NCBI GenBank assembly: GCA_023014485.1
Contig: JAJOZX010006148.1
Span: forward strand, 216,227 to 280,226
Length of the DNA: 64,000 nt
Direction: 5' to 3'
Source of the DNA: Bathynomus jamesi
Lineage: Eukaryota; Arthropoda; Malacostraca; Isopoda; Cirolanidae
The notes beneath the pieces are model-generated. The model searched no databases. It saw only the letters and a list, made by a program, of their open reading frames with translations, and had not been told where the DNA came from. This document shows, in pieces, positions 11,896 to 22,970 of the stretch (the first letter of the stretch is position 1; each line of letters opens with the position of its first letter). The position numbers and the translations under genes were made by a program.

Positions 11896-12487
11896 TTTAG
11901 GGTGGATCGATTTTACATTTTTTTCGATTTCCATATTCTAATAGAGACAAAACCTTGCGCATGCATGAGAAAATAGCCTCTGCAAAATCTTAGCTTAATA
12001 GGTAATCATCTTCTGCCCCCGGCAGAGCGATGAAAATCATATTTTAGAGTCAAAAACGTATTTTTAAACCATAGCCTAGAGTCATAAAATTTGCGTGTGT
12101 GTTATTTCATGCCTAAGCAACGATATAAATGCTATGGAAATATATAAATGCATTATTTAAGACAAAGAGCCGATCTGAAAATATGTATATTATACATATT
12201 TTCAGATCGGTTCTTTGTCTTAAATAATGCATTTATATATTTCCCATAGCATTTATATCGTTGCTTAGGCATGAAATAACACACACGCAAAATTTTATGA
12301 CTCTAGGCTAGGGTTTAAAAATACGTTTTTGACTCTAAAATATGATTTTCATCGCTCTGCCGGGGGCAGAAGATGATTACCTATTAAGCTAAGATTTTGC
12401 AGAGGCTATTTTCTCATGCATGCGCAAGTTTCTGTCTCTATTAGAATATGGAAATCGAAAAAAAATGTAAAATCGATCCACCCTAAA
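11896..12487. repeat. Near-perfect palindrome, about 295-bp arms
   Basis: The left arm starts TTTAGGGTGGATCG and the right arm ends in its reverse complement. The symmetry centre is the single base at 12190, flanked by ATATGTATA / TATACATAT. The arms differ by a handful of substitutions and 1-bp indels. No coding potential. It could be a foldback MITE or an inverted duplication nested inside the larger one. Confidence 0.92.
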
Positions 12488-12533
12488 CATGGTTGCGTAT
12501 TGTTTCTGACAAGCTTGAACACGTTGCCACAAT

Positions 12534-12728
12534 TCATCCGTTATTAACCTCTCTCGCATAAACAAGATTTGTTAAATAACCCCATAAGAAAAAGTCAATT
12601 GCATTTACGTCCGGAGATTTGGGTGGCCAAGCGACGGGACCATGCCGCCCATGTATGTATTCTGATGCAGGGAAACCATTTTGAGCACTTGCTGTAAATA
12701 AACTTTGATAAACTTTAATGACTTTCAT
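12534..12728 (-). pseudogene. Mariner-type transposase, C-terminal remnant
   Basis: The minus strand encodes 64 residues ending a DDD-type transposase: a W-P-P-K-S-P-D motif followed by N-A-I-D-F-F-L-W-G, the third catalytic Asp region of mariner families. The N-terminal catalytic region is absent because the mariner-like end at 12872 is only about 145 bp upstream. The start at 12728 is simply the first Met in the remnant. Confidence 0.75.
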
Positions 12729-12869
12729 TTTAATTGGATTGTCCTCGGCAAAAAAGCAAAGTATCTCGGAAACGAACTGATTGCGGATTTGTGTTCATAG
12801 AAACTTTTCTCTTCACTTCGACGTCCTGAATATGTATACTAATTTATGAAACATAATTTGATAACACCC

Positions 12870-12900
<31 letters not shown>

Positions 12901-12934
12901 TTTTTTTTATATATATCACACATGAACACGCATT

Positions 12935-13131
12935 ATTTTGCATAATGCATAAATCCGCATAAATGTGCATAAACACGCATTATTTTGCATAATGCATAAA
13001 TCCGCATAAATGCATAAATCGGCATAATGCATAAATCCGCATAAATTTGTGGATTTATATTCATAGGAACTTTTTGTTCACTTTGACATCCTGAATATGT
13101 ATGCTAATTTATGAAACATAATTTGATAACA

Positions 13132-13133
<2 letters not shown>
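12935..13133. repeat. GCATAAAT-type short repeats and third copy of the mariner-like end
   Basis: From 12935 to 13040 the motif GCATAAATCCGCATAA recurs irregularly. At about 13046-13133 a diverged copy of the same terminal sequence seen at 11633 and 12872 follows in the 12872 orientation, then (GT)n to 13166. Confidence 0.7.
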
Positions 13134-13166
<33 letters not shown>

Positions 13167-13171
<5 letters not shown>

Positions 13172-14411
13172 AAAAGACATTACCATTGGCATTACAAAAG
13201 GTTTTGACACTGCTTCCCTGTTAAATTACTTTATAATGAGTTTCGCACTTAATATGTATGCTGATGCGACGTGTTTTTTTTTCTTTTTTTCTTTTTTTAC
13301 ACTTTCTTTTTGCCAAAAAAAACATCGACGCCTCAAAAATCTTTTTTTTTTTCATTGTTACTCAAAAGTAATTTTATTTAAAATGCAATTTAGAATTGCG
13401 AAGCCGCGCAAAACCCTTCTTTTCCATATCTCAAAATCATATTAATTCTTACTATTAAACAGTAAGAGTAATTCATTATTAATTTTTAATATATATTACC
13501 AAGACCCATAAAATGATACAAATATGATTTAATTAAATGCCTATCTAATAAAATAACAACTTCAAAGGGATGAAATAATGCAAAAAACCTTCTTTCGCCG
13601 TATCCTATAGGAACATATTAACTCGCGTTGATAATGATTGAGACTAATTTATTAGTTTAATTTATAACATTAATTAGATATCAATAAGTTTCGTAATTTC
13701 GGCTATGATGATATGGTTGAGATTTTGAATATGGCATTCGTTCCTGATCGCTCCTATGAAAAAATACGGAAGAGTTGAAAATATTACTCACTGTCTACAC
13801 CAGTGATTTTTAAACATTTACGCAACGGATCGGCAAAAACCAGCTATAAAATACCGCGGACCGGCAATTGGGAACCATTTCACTCAGGGTTTATACCTCA
13901 GCACGCCATACATCTCTAACAGAGGTAAACAGTAATATTTTAATAAAAACAAAAAAAAAAAACGATTGTCGATAACGTGAACAACATTAGTCAGCTGAAT
14001 ACACTTTAATAAGTTGTTTATTTACTCATAATTCTGTAATAATGCAGAAAATAGACATGACGGTATTTGCAAATCATGATCAAACAACGATAACACTACA
14101 GCACAAACACTACAGCCGGACAGAAACACGTATGCGGACCGCAGAGAAAATTAATTGGTGGCCCGTTTTCTCTAGGGCCTAAGTCTAACATCAATTAATA
14201 CAAAATCTTTTATAATTTTTACACGCACTGGATATTTTTCTTTGTTTTATAACATTTCCAAAGTATTTTATCAACTATATACTTATCTATACATTGGATT
14301 TCAAAAATAAAAGAACTTGTGAGTAGTTACTAAGCCTCTGCCTAAGTCTAAACTGTTCGTCTACGTTTAATTAAAAGAAAACCTATTTCATATATTTAAA
14401 CTATACCTACA
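13167..14411. other. Intergenic AT-rich stretch, possible hAT-like remnant
   Basis: No ORF of credible composition. A 1.2-kb AT-rich stretch with T-rich runs near 13270-13350. Around 13800-13870 the sequence CCAGTGATTTTTAAAC followed by GCGGACCGGCA resembles the left end of non-autonomous hAT elements, but no matching right end was found. Confidence 0.35.
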
Positions 14412-14598
14412 GAATATTCTTTGGTTTCTACAATATACCAATAATTCATAGAAAAATTATGTATTTATTTTCTATGTAAGCGGCCTCTTTATTGGAAAGA
14501 ACCAAAAAAACCACCTCGCAAAAAACAGGTTTTTTACAAAATAAAAGCAAAAACTTTTTCTATAAATTATTGGTACATGTTGTAGAAACAAAAGAATA
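14412..14598. mobile_element. Short foldback MITE
   Basis: An imperfect inverted repeat of about 44 bp: AGAATATTCTTTGGTTTC at 14412 is mirrored by GTAGAAACAAAAGAATAC ending near 14598. The 100-bp centre is non-coding and itself contains AAAAACC/GGTTTTTT complementarity. Confidence 0.7.
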
Positions 14599-14599
14599 C

Positions 14600-14722
<123 letters not shown>

Positions 14723-14918
14723 GTGAGTGTAAATTACATTACTGAAGTTCTAGAAAGGATGGCAATGCAGAGTGAATCTTCAGGAATCGTTTTCGAATGT
14801 AATGTCCTTCATTAATTAAAAAAGTACTACTAGAACTAAAACACATTTATTGTTAAATTTAGCATTCATTTACATTTCTTATCCCAATTTTGTTTACGTT
14901 ACTTAAATTTTCACGCAT

Positions 14919-14961
14919 CCCCCCTCTCCTCTCCCCCTTCTCCCCCTCCCCTCCCCCTCTA
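14919..14961 (+). repeat. Polypyrimidine C-rich tract
   Basis: Forty-odd bases of C and T with at least six runs of four or more C. The complement could form a G-quadruplex or triplex. The sequence up to 15552 is otherwise featureless with two long T runs near 15160-15190. Confidence 0.75.
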
Positions 14962-15543
14962 TTCGGAGCACCGCAACAATAAGAAAAAAGGATTCTGTAA
15001 CGAAGAATGAAAACAAAAGATGAAGTGGTTCACTTCAGAATCCATAAGAGACAAATTTAATGAGTGTTGCTAATGATGGGATTCGGAAAGGCTGTTGGTA
15101 CTTAAGACGAAATGGAAGGTGGTTTTTTTTTATCCATCTTCTTCAAACTTTCGCAGGTTTTTTTTTTTTTTTTACTTTTTTTTTTTTTTTGTAATTTGTC
15201 AAGGTTTTGCATCTTTTTACCTTTATTTGAAATATTTTGTGACAGGTTAACTAGAAGTATTCATGAATTATATTTAGTTTTTTAGTATATTTTATATGTA
15301 ACATTTATATTTCAGAGTATTTTCTGGAGACTACTTTTCAATTTTCAGCTCGACCATTTGCAGCATCTTCTAAGATTACGCGTATATTTTACCTCAATAT
15401 TGATGTCATTCAAACTAGATACACTGTATACTACGTGTTAGGGTTAAAAAGCGCCACGTCGACATGGACATACACATGGGTGTGACACTTTTTAACCGTG
15501 GCACGCACTATATACCAGTATAGTAACAGAAGATCAATAGGAA

Positions 15544-15552
<9 letters not shown>

Positions 15553-15640
<88 letters not shown>

Positions 15641-15645
15641 ATATA
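15553..15645. repeat. (AT)n(GT)n(AT)n microsatellite
   Basis: About 50 bp AT, 28 bp GT and a second AT block directly against the left end of the hAT at 15651. Confidence 0.9.
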
Positions 15646-15650
15646 TAATT

Positions 15651-16947
15651 TAGTGATGTAGGTCACATCCGCATCCGCATCCGCGGAACATCCGCACATT
15701 GTCTCGCATCCGCATCCGCGTCCGCATCCGCACTTTGGACTGCGGATGTCGTGCGGATGTGGACCGTTGAGATAAAACGTCATTAATAAGCGGAAATTAT
15801 CAAATTCTACTATATTAATAGAACTAGTTCATTGTGCGCAAAAGTGATGCAAGCGACAAGACGAGAGACTGTTCTTGTATGAAGTTACTCTCTTGCAACC
15901 TACTTAGATCCACGTTACAAAGCTAAGTTATTTTTACCTAGTACATTAGAACGAGTTAAATCATCACTTGGCAAAGCAGTTGAAGAGCTTCAATCTCTTG
16001 AATCTGTCGCTTCGCCACCCACCAAAAGAATAAAAGTTTCAGTGACAGAACCAACACCTTCAACAAGCAAATCTATCACAGAATCTGTCTCTCAGTTTCT
16101 TGAGTCAAGCAGCAATGACGAGACCTACGCGATGTCAAAAGATGTAGTAAAATGATCGAGAGCTATCACCAAGAAAACGCCTGGCTGCATGTGACAATCC
16201 TATTAGTTGGTGGAAAAATACGCAGAATATCTATCCATACTTGAGTAAACTTACAAGGAAACATTTAGCCTGTCCTCCAACAAACGTACCAAGCGAGAGA
16301 TTATTTAGCAGTGCTGGATTAATATATGATGAAAAGAGAAACAGACTGGCAGCAGAAAAGGCAGAAAAAATTAATGTTCCTTAAGCATAACCTTCCTAAA
16401 ATTAAGTTTGAACATTAAACGATGAACATCTTAGTTTACTTATTTTAATTACTCATTTATAAATATACCTAATAAAACTTTAAACTTAATATAAATAGTT
16501 ATCAAGCTAATTAAAGATCTCTTTCTATAAGGGTGGAGGTTGGGGAAAGAGGTCGGTGGGGTGCATTTGAGTTGGGTTCACGTCCCGCATCCTGGTAACA
16601 CAATTATGGTTTCTAATTGTGGCTGAAACTCAACAAAATATAACGAATTTATTTGCAGACAATTCACTAATTGATTTCTATATTAGTTAGATGCTTGATA
16701 TTATTTTATATGTTCAGAGAAAAGTACAGCAATTATTGTACAATTAATCAATTATACTACATTATAGCTACAGCTCTCTCTATATAATAACTTATTATAT
16801 ACGTTAAACACAACAAATCTCGAATATATCCTAAAAAATAACGAAAATGTAGACATCCGCATCCGCATCCGCGGATGTTGAAATCAAACATCCTCATCCG
16901 CATCCGCATCCGCGGATGTGAAAAAAATGACATCCGCTACATCACTA
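15651..16947 (+). mobile_element. hAT element with CATCCG subterminal arrays
   Basis: The ends are inverted copies of TAGTGATGTAG (15651 and 16937-16947). Just inside each end is an array of the hexamer CATCCG: about a dozen at 15664-15760 and about ten at 16854-16937, in both orientations. A decayed hAT transposase lies between. A clear 8-bp target duplication could not be defined because both flanks are AT microsatellite. Confidence 0.85.
15860..16418 (+). pseudogene. hAT transposase, C-terminal part
   Basis: Broken frames encode an L-D-P-R-Y-K motif near 15905 (conserved in the RNase-H-like core of BED-type hAT transposases), then near 16180-16370 a W-W-K segment and the C-terminal dimerisation domain with V-P-S-E-R-L-F-S-S-A-G, the hallmark of the hATC domain. 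It ends at a TAA at 16416-16418. The N-terminal BED finger and the first catalytic residues are missing. At least one stop and several phase changes make it non-functional. Confidence 0.85.
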
Positions 16948-17006
16948 ATTATATATATATATATATATATATATCGGTGTGTGTGTATATAATATATACT
17001 GATTTA

Positions 17007-17574
17007 TGTCGTAAATGTTGGCACTATAATAATAATGATGATAATAATGGTTAATTGATAATAGTTATAATTGATTGTTAATAATGATGTTGAATGAGGC
17101 TGGAGTGACCGTGATCTTTTCAAATCAAATAATGTTATTAATTAGGTTGATTGATAGGATGAGTTTTCTTCCTTTATTAAACAAAATAAATGATTTATGA
17201 TTGAGATAGAAATAAAGATTGCAATTGTTGAATACAAGTTCGGTTGGAATGAAATGTGCACTTGATTAATGACTTCAATATTAATAACGCGCGAGATTAG
17301 TCTTTATATAAAGTTTAGTGAATGACACCAGCTCCTAGATGGGGCCTGCACACGTTGTTACAAATGTTACATGATGAGATCTCTCGTGCCACCGGTTCTT
17401 CGGAGAGGAAGAGCCGAGGTTCGATGGTGGCGTGGAATGTTTGAGGTAGTCCTTGTAACAAGGTTGAGGTGTGAGGCAAAACATAAGGACATGCCTTGAG
17501 TGGATCCTCGCGATGTGACGTCATCTTAGTCGTGCTTGTGACGTCATCTTGGTCGTGTTTGTGTTGATGGAACA
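17007..17574 (-). repeat. Possible solo LTR
   Basis: A 568-bp block with TG...CA ends. Read on the minus strand it has two GTGACGTCATCTT units (17515-17555) containing the CRE palindrome TGACGTCA, then TATATAAAG at about 17300-17308 as a TATA box, and an ATAATAATG-rich 3' end. No target duplication or second LTR is visible, so this remains tentative. Confidence 0.35.
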
Positions 17575-17605
17575 TCGCTAAAGTATTTTAAAACGTCTCT
17601 GCCAC

Positions 17606-17641
<36 letters not shown>

Positions 17642-18061
17642 GCGAAACTTCTTTTCAAAAACACTATGAACATTTGTTACGTGAAAATTACACATCGTAC
17701 AACTAGTGGGATCATTACAACCACTTTTTTCTTCATAAAATGCAATATATGTGGAAAAATGTTTGTTCCTTATTTTGGCCAAACACTATAATTGTTAAAC
17801 TTTCTTTGAAATTAGACTCACCTCGGAAATAATTTTCTGTTTCCACGTGATATCTTGCAAAATTTAATTTCACTCCAAAATTAAAGAAATTAACGGGTTA
17901 AGAGCTAAATCAAGGCCATTACAGGATGTCGTAGGTTCGTTAAACGTAAAGTTTAAAACGGAGTCCAAAGTAAATTTACTCTTCTCTAATAATTAAATTT
18001 TAAAGTTTGTACAAAATGGTAAATTAAACTTGTCATTCCACCCACATTATATATATATATA
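17575..18061. other. Intergenic, (TA)n at 17606-17641
   Basis: Contains one AT microsatellite and no supportable gene. The short minus-strand ORF here reads through that microsatellite. Confidence 0.5.
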
Positions 18062-19411
18062 CTAGGGCACTCAATATGTTTTGCCCCATCCTTTTTTCTT
18101 AGCTAAATAATAGGCCATGGGGGCTGAAATGTCTTTTGGCCGTAAGTTTGAACTTTCTGCGCTTCACATAACCGGATTTTTCCAGTTTGAACCTCCCCTC
18201 CTTGTGAAAACCGCTTTTAAACCCCTTGTATAGAACCGATGGTTAACACAGTTTCGAAATGGCGTCTGACAGTGATGTGCGTCGTAAACAGAGAGCTGTT
18301 ATCGAGTTCTTAACCGCAGAGAAGGAAACAGTTGGAAATATTCACAAACGTCTACAAAATATTTAAGGAGATGCTGTTGTTGATCGAAGTACAGTTGGAC
18401 GCTGGTCTAAACGTGTGAGATCATCGGAGAGAGGGAGAGCCAGCCTCGGTGATGAGCCACGCAGCGGTCGCCCGGCATCGGCTGTCACATCTCACACTGT
18501 GCAACGTGCTAACAGCATCATTCGATCAAATCGGCGCGTCACATACAAGGAACTATCACTGGAGTTAGGAAGTAGTGAAGGAAGTGTGAATACGATAATT
18601 CAGCAACTGCGATACTCAAAAGTGTGTTCATGTTTGTTCCTCGTGAACTGACTGAAGATCACAAAGCCCAAAGAAAAGAATTGCTTCTGAGTCATTGGTT
18701 CGATACGAGACAGAAGGGGATGACTCCCTTTCACGAATTGTGACTGTGGATGAGACTTGGGTACACCACTTTGAACCCGAAACAAAACGCCAATCCATGG
18801 AGTTTGTATCACGCAGACTCCCCACGTAAGAAAAAGTTCAAAATGGCTCCCTCTGCAGGAAACGTTATGGCCACCATCTTCTGGACATGAAAGGGGTGAT
18901 TCTGGTGGACATTATGAAGAAAGGACAAACAATCAACTCAGAGGCATATATTTCTACCCTTCATAGACTCCAGAGACATATAAAGCGAGTTGGACCGGAG
19001 AGAAACTGGAAGACGTCCTTCTTTTGCACGATAACGCAAGACCACACAACAGTTTACAAACAAGAGAGGCCATCACAAAAATGCGCTTGACTGTGTTACC
19101 TCACCCTCCATACAGCCCGGATCTGGCACCTTCAGACTTCCATTTGTTTGGGCCAATGAAGGATGCTATTGTGGAAGAAGTTCAGAGTGACGACGCGGTT
19201 GTTGAGGAGGTTAAGAGGTGGCTCCAGCGGAACCCACCGGACTTTTACCAGCAAGGAATAAAGGCCCTTGTTTCGAGGTGGAGGAAAGCCGTAGAAAAGG
19301 ATGGAGACTATTTGGAAAAATAAAAATTTGTAAAAAGGTATGTATTTCTGGAACTTACAAGGAAACTTGGAAAGAAAAAAAAGTGGGGCAAAATATATTG
19401 AGTGGCCCTTG
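18062..19411 (+). mobile_element. Mariner (DD34D) element
   Basis: 1,350 bp flanked by TA on both sides (18060-18061, 19412-19413). Ends are imperfect inverted repeats: CTAGGGCACTCAATATGTTT on the left and, in reverse complement, CAAGGGCCACTCAATATATT on the right, both continuing to TTTTGCCCCA. Confidence 0.93.
18259..19323 (+). pseudogene. Mariner transposase (Mos1-like), inactivated
   Basis: The ATG at 18259 opens a helix-turn-helix N-terminus, interrupted by TAA after about 35 codons. The next segment has the linker G-D-E-P-R-S-G-R-P. The first catalytic Asp (V-D-E-T-W) lies near 18749 in a different phase. The second (H-D-N-A-R-P-H) is near 19030, and S-P-D-L-A-P-S-D near 19120 supplies the third, with 34 residues between the second and third Asp. 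The stop at 19321-19323 gives a normal family length of about 345 residues. Cut-and-paste transposition at TA sites is the family role. One nonsense codon and at least two phase changes make this copy dead. Confidence 0.9.
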
Positions 19412-19648
19412 TACACATGAGTATATATAATGCAGGAATGAGGGACAAAGGGTGAGTGCCCGCAAAAATGCCCTCCACCTATAGAAGAAGAAGAGAGCCG
19501 AAATCAAGGGCCATAGTTTTCAAGATGCCAGAACACTCTGCGTTTGAAACATTGGAGGTCATAGACAGGGGGAAAGATGGAATGAGGAAGATTGTTCCAG
19601 AGTTGACCGGTTGAATAGATGAAAGACTGAGAATATACATACTGTATA

Positions 19649-19770
19649 TGAGCGCCTCGGTGGTGTAGTAGTTAGTATCGCTGACTAGAAATCTACCGGC
19701 CTCGGTTCGATTCACAGCGATGGCAGGCGGCGCTCAAGTAACCCAGCTGTTCGAAAAATATCGCAACCGT
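19649..19770 (+). mobile_element. tRNA-derived SINE, first monomer only
   Basis: A diverged copy of the SINE described at 25256: A-box region GGTGGTGTAGTAGTTAGTAT and B-box GGTTCGATTCA. It is inserted in the deleted part of LINE-B. Confidence 0.8.
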
Positions 19771-19859
19771 AGCTATAGATCGATCAGAAAGGAAATCAGA
19801 GATCAAGGTGCAGAGAGAAGGATAGAAACTGAAGGAGGGCAGTTTGGAAATTAGGATTT

Positions 19860-20711
19860 GTACCAGGCTCTATTAAAAGCTTTTGATAAGTCTAGCGCAA
19901 TGGCAAAGATTTCACCGAAATACCGAAAGGAGGATGACCAAGGATCAGAGAGATCTGCAACAAGATCGCCAGTAGAGCATCCCTTGCGGAACCCATACTG
20001 ACGTTCTGAAAGAAGATTGTGAATAGAGAGGTGTTTAAGAATCTCCCTATGAAAGATTAATTAAAAAACTTTAGAAAGGCAAGAAATCAAAGCAATTACA
20101 CGATAAATGGAGGGCTGGGAGTGATCACCTTTCTTTGGAACAAGCTGAATGAAAGCGAACTTCAAGCAGGAAGGGAAAAATAAGAGATGAAAGACAGAGA
20201 GAAGAGAGTTTGCCTAGGCAGGGTGTCAGCACAGAAGCACAGTGCTTGAGAACAACAGGGGAGACACCATCAGGACCGTACACCTTCCTAGAGTTGAGCC
20301 CAGATAGATCAGAATAAACATATTTGGAAGAAATGCTAATTTCAGACATAATTAAGTTAGCGGAGGAGGAGATGGAGGAACAGCACAGGAATCGTCCAGG
20401 GTTGAGTTGGAAGCGAAGGTCTGAACGAAGAGTTTAGCTTCATCAGGAGATGAGACGGCAACTAAACCGTCAGAATGGAAAAGAGGAGGGAAAGAAGAAG
20501 TAAAGTTAGTGAAGAGGTTCTTGGCTAGGTGCAAGGAAGAGCGAAAATAGTGAGAATTAGATAGATGTTCACATTTCTGTCTGATGAAGGAATTTTTGGT
20601 AAGTCGAAGAGCAGATTTTGCACGATTCAGGGCAGAAATATAAGCTGAGTTAGTCAGGATTTGGGTGGCGACGGTACCTTCTGAAAACCTCCTCTCTGTT
20701 GCGGATAGCAT
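19860..20711 (-). pseudogene. LINE-B reverse transcriptase N-terminal region
   Basis: Two frames (20711-20352 and 20349-20125) plus a broken continuation to 19860 carry the RT fingers, with G-P-D-G-V at about 20275 and, near 19895, L-S-K-A-F-D, the motif A region of LINE RTs. The catalytic D-D box is not present because the element is deleted downstream. Confidence 0.8.
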
Positions 20712-20741
20712 TAGAACAAGCGAAATTAAACCAAGGTGTTT

Positions 20742-21708
20742 TTACATTAGTAGGAGGAATAGAATATGGCATGTACGCCTCCATAACCGAGAGAACCACC
20801 CCCGTGATGTGCTCACGCTTGGAGGGGCCCCAGCCACGGAAGCAGTAATCATTCTAGGGGAACTCAGAGAATTACTGCCTAAGGGCCTCCCAATCAGAGA
20901 CGTCAAAGTGCCAAAGGCACTCCTCTTGGGAGGATCCAAAAGCCGAACTGGAGGGATAGGACAGGAAACAGCTATGAGAGTGTGGTCGGAGGAGCCCAAC
21001 GGAGAAAAAAATTTGACAGAGTAAGATCTGCTCGAGTTCATTTACGACAGAAAAGTTGCAAGCTAGTTCACCAGGGATGTTAGTGAAACGGAAGGAAAGC
21101 CAAAGGTGGTGGTAAACATTGAAATCACCTAAAATTAAGACTTCAGCAAAAGCAGAGTGGGAAAAAACACATTCCACTTTGGAAGTGAGGTAGTCAAAGA
21201 GTTTTGGATCGTCAGTGGAATTAGGAGAAAGGTTGACAGCGCAGATGTATTTAGTTTGAGACTGGCATGTAAGCCGTAGCCAGAGGGTGTACAATTCGGA
21301 TGATTCAAGTTTAGGAATACAAGAGCAAGTTAGGTCGTTGTGTATATACACGCAACATCCACCTTTGGAATGAAATTGAGTATAATAGGAGGGTACAGAA
21401 AAGGGGTTGCTGTCAGTCGCCTCAGACTCCTGAGTTTCAGCGAGGAAGAGAAGGTGAGGTTGAGAAGAGGAGAGGTAGTGTTCAACAGATTGAAAATTCG
21501 ATGAAAGGCCATGAATGTTGCAGTTCATGAAAAGTGAATCAGGCAGAGGCCCGGAACATCTCGAATGGGCAGCAGCAGAACCGTCCCCGCTGCCTGGGTC
21601 TGCGTTGTCGGTATCGGCAGCGTGATACCAGGAATACGATATATGATATACGTATGTATCACCGTTTCGAAGTATAATCTCGCACAAACTAGTAATAATA
21701 TCATTCAC
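20742..21708 (-). pseudogene. LINE-B endonuclease domain (APE type)
   Basis: The 278-codon frame from 21708 to 20872 encodes an apurinic-endonuclease-like fold: an N-x-N-x-H-G-L start, L-A-E-T-Q (catalytic Glu), and G-D-F-N-V-Y-H-H (catalytic Asp/Asn). The final S-D-H-T-L-I motif comes in the next phase at about 20980, after a frameshift near 21010. The enzyme nicks target DNA to prime reverse transcription. The first ~45 residues look unrelated, so the true start may be near 21530. Confidence 0.85.
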
Positions 21709-21991
21709 CGTTTAGGACACACATATTGTTTATAGATATGTTTAATTAGATATGAAGTAAATGTTTTACTGTTTTATAAGACACGGAGCTTATCTTTACT
21801 GATAAGGTGTTCGCAATTCCCTCCTTTTTATTAGGCGTATGTATATCTTTATAATTTGAGTTGTTTGACGAATATATGAAAATCTAATCTTACAGGCGAA
21901 TAGGCTCTACGGACGAATTCCGTTAACATCTATAGGCAGATTAATTCCGCTCCTTTACAAGAACACCCAAAGCGATAAGCATTGTATAATG

Positions 21992-22215
21992 CAGGGGTGG
22001 TGAACCTATGGCACGCGTACCCATTTGGGCACGCGATGAAATTTGCCTGGCACGCCTAAGCAAAATGCAATAACTTTGCAATAATGAGTATAAAATAATA
22101 GACTTAATGTTTATAATTTGATGTAATATATACAAATTTTGGTGGGCACACGAATTTTTTGTTATGGTTTACGTGGTTTTTTGGCACGCGACTGTAAAAA
22201 CGTTCGCCACCCTTG
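21992..22215. mobile_element. Non-autonomous hAT MITE
   Basis: 224 bp with ends CAGGGGTGGTGAACC and, inverted, CAAGGGTGGCGAACG. GGCACGCG recurs inside both ends. The 8-bp flanks are GTATAATG (21984-21991) and ATATAATG (22216-22223), a target duplication with one mismatch. Confidence 0.85.
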
Positions 22216-22223
22216 ATATAATG

Positions 22224-22970
22224 CATAAAAAAAATTAAAAATTTCTTTACATGTAAATAAATAAACACTTGAATAAATAAATAAATAAATGTAAATAAGT
22301 AAACATTTGAATAAATAAGTAAATTCTTTATTCTTAGTGAAGAGTAAAATATTACAATTAACATCACAAAATGAGTTAGTTTGGATCCACTCAGTTCATA
22401 CAATTCATTCATATAAAGTCAAAATTTAGCTCGTCAACATTTGCAGTATATACTGTATACAGTATAGCAGCAAAACACAAAATTCTGCAGGTTAAGTTAT
22501 GTTCTATTTGTTACTTTCTATGAAGAAAAATATTATAGATGCTTCATTATATGGAAACTGTACTGCCACAGCATTTTAGCTGAGAAATTGGATTTATGGC
22601 GAATATTCCAGAAAAATCTTGCGATAATTAAAGCGATTTTAATTAACGTAATCCAACTGCAAGAGGTTTGGACAAGCTTCTCAAGAAAATCGATAAAACA
22701 GGAGATGCTAAAAGATGCATACAAACCATAAAATTACCTAGTACTAACATACTAAAATTTCATGGTTCTATGTACCGTATTTGCCGAGATATGAATTTCC
22801 AGTGGCATAAAGAAATGTTCAATAAATCCATAATTTTCATTAGTTTTCTTTGAAATCCGCTCACCGTATAGGAAATTTACTTAGTTGTGGGGTGTGAAAA
22901 AATATTGAAATCTGACCATAACTTTGGATTTTACAGCTAAAGTTCGAGGTCTCCCTTTTTCGTTGCCCAC
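22224..22970. other. Intergenic AT-rich stretch
   Basis: Contains short (AAAT)n runs near 22255-22320. No supportable gene. Likewise 21721-21983 is empty. Confidence 0.5.

Larger units (their letters stand above)
11573..12953. repeat. Large inverted duplication with mariner-like ends
   Basis: Sequence at about 11573-11846 reappears in reverse complement at about 12641-12953. The arms hold a mariner-type terminus (CAGGGTGTTATCAAATTATG, outer ends at 11633 and 12872) and extend beyond it through the flanking TG/TA repeat into a matching CATTATGCAAAATAATGCG stretch. Because the match crosses the element end, an inverted duplication explains it better than terminal repeats alone. Between the arms lies a second palindrome (11896-12487). 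Confidence 0.85.
19436..21720 (-). mobile_element. Non-LTR retrotransposon, family B, internally deleted
   Basis: Minus-strand pieces of one LINE are collinear: endonuclease (21.7-20.75 kb), RT N-terminal region (20.7-19.86 kb) and the C-terminal tail (19.64-19.44 kb, with a W-N-N-L-P motif). The RT palm is missing between 19860 and 19770, where a tRNA-type SINE sits. It differs in sequence from LINE family A. Confidence 0.85.

Noticed and set aside
13796..14200. Complete hAT MITE beginning CCAGTGATTTTTAAAC
   Set aside because: No matching right end or target duplication found; kept only as a possible remnant.
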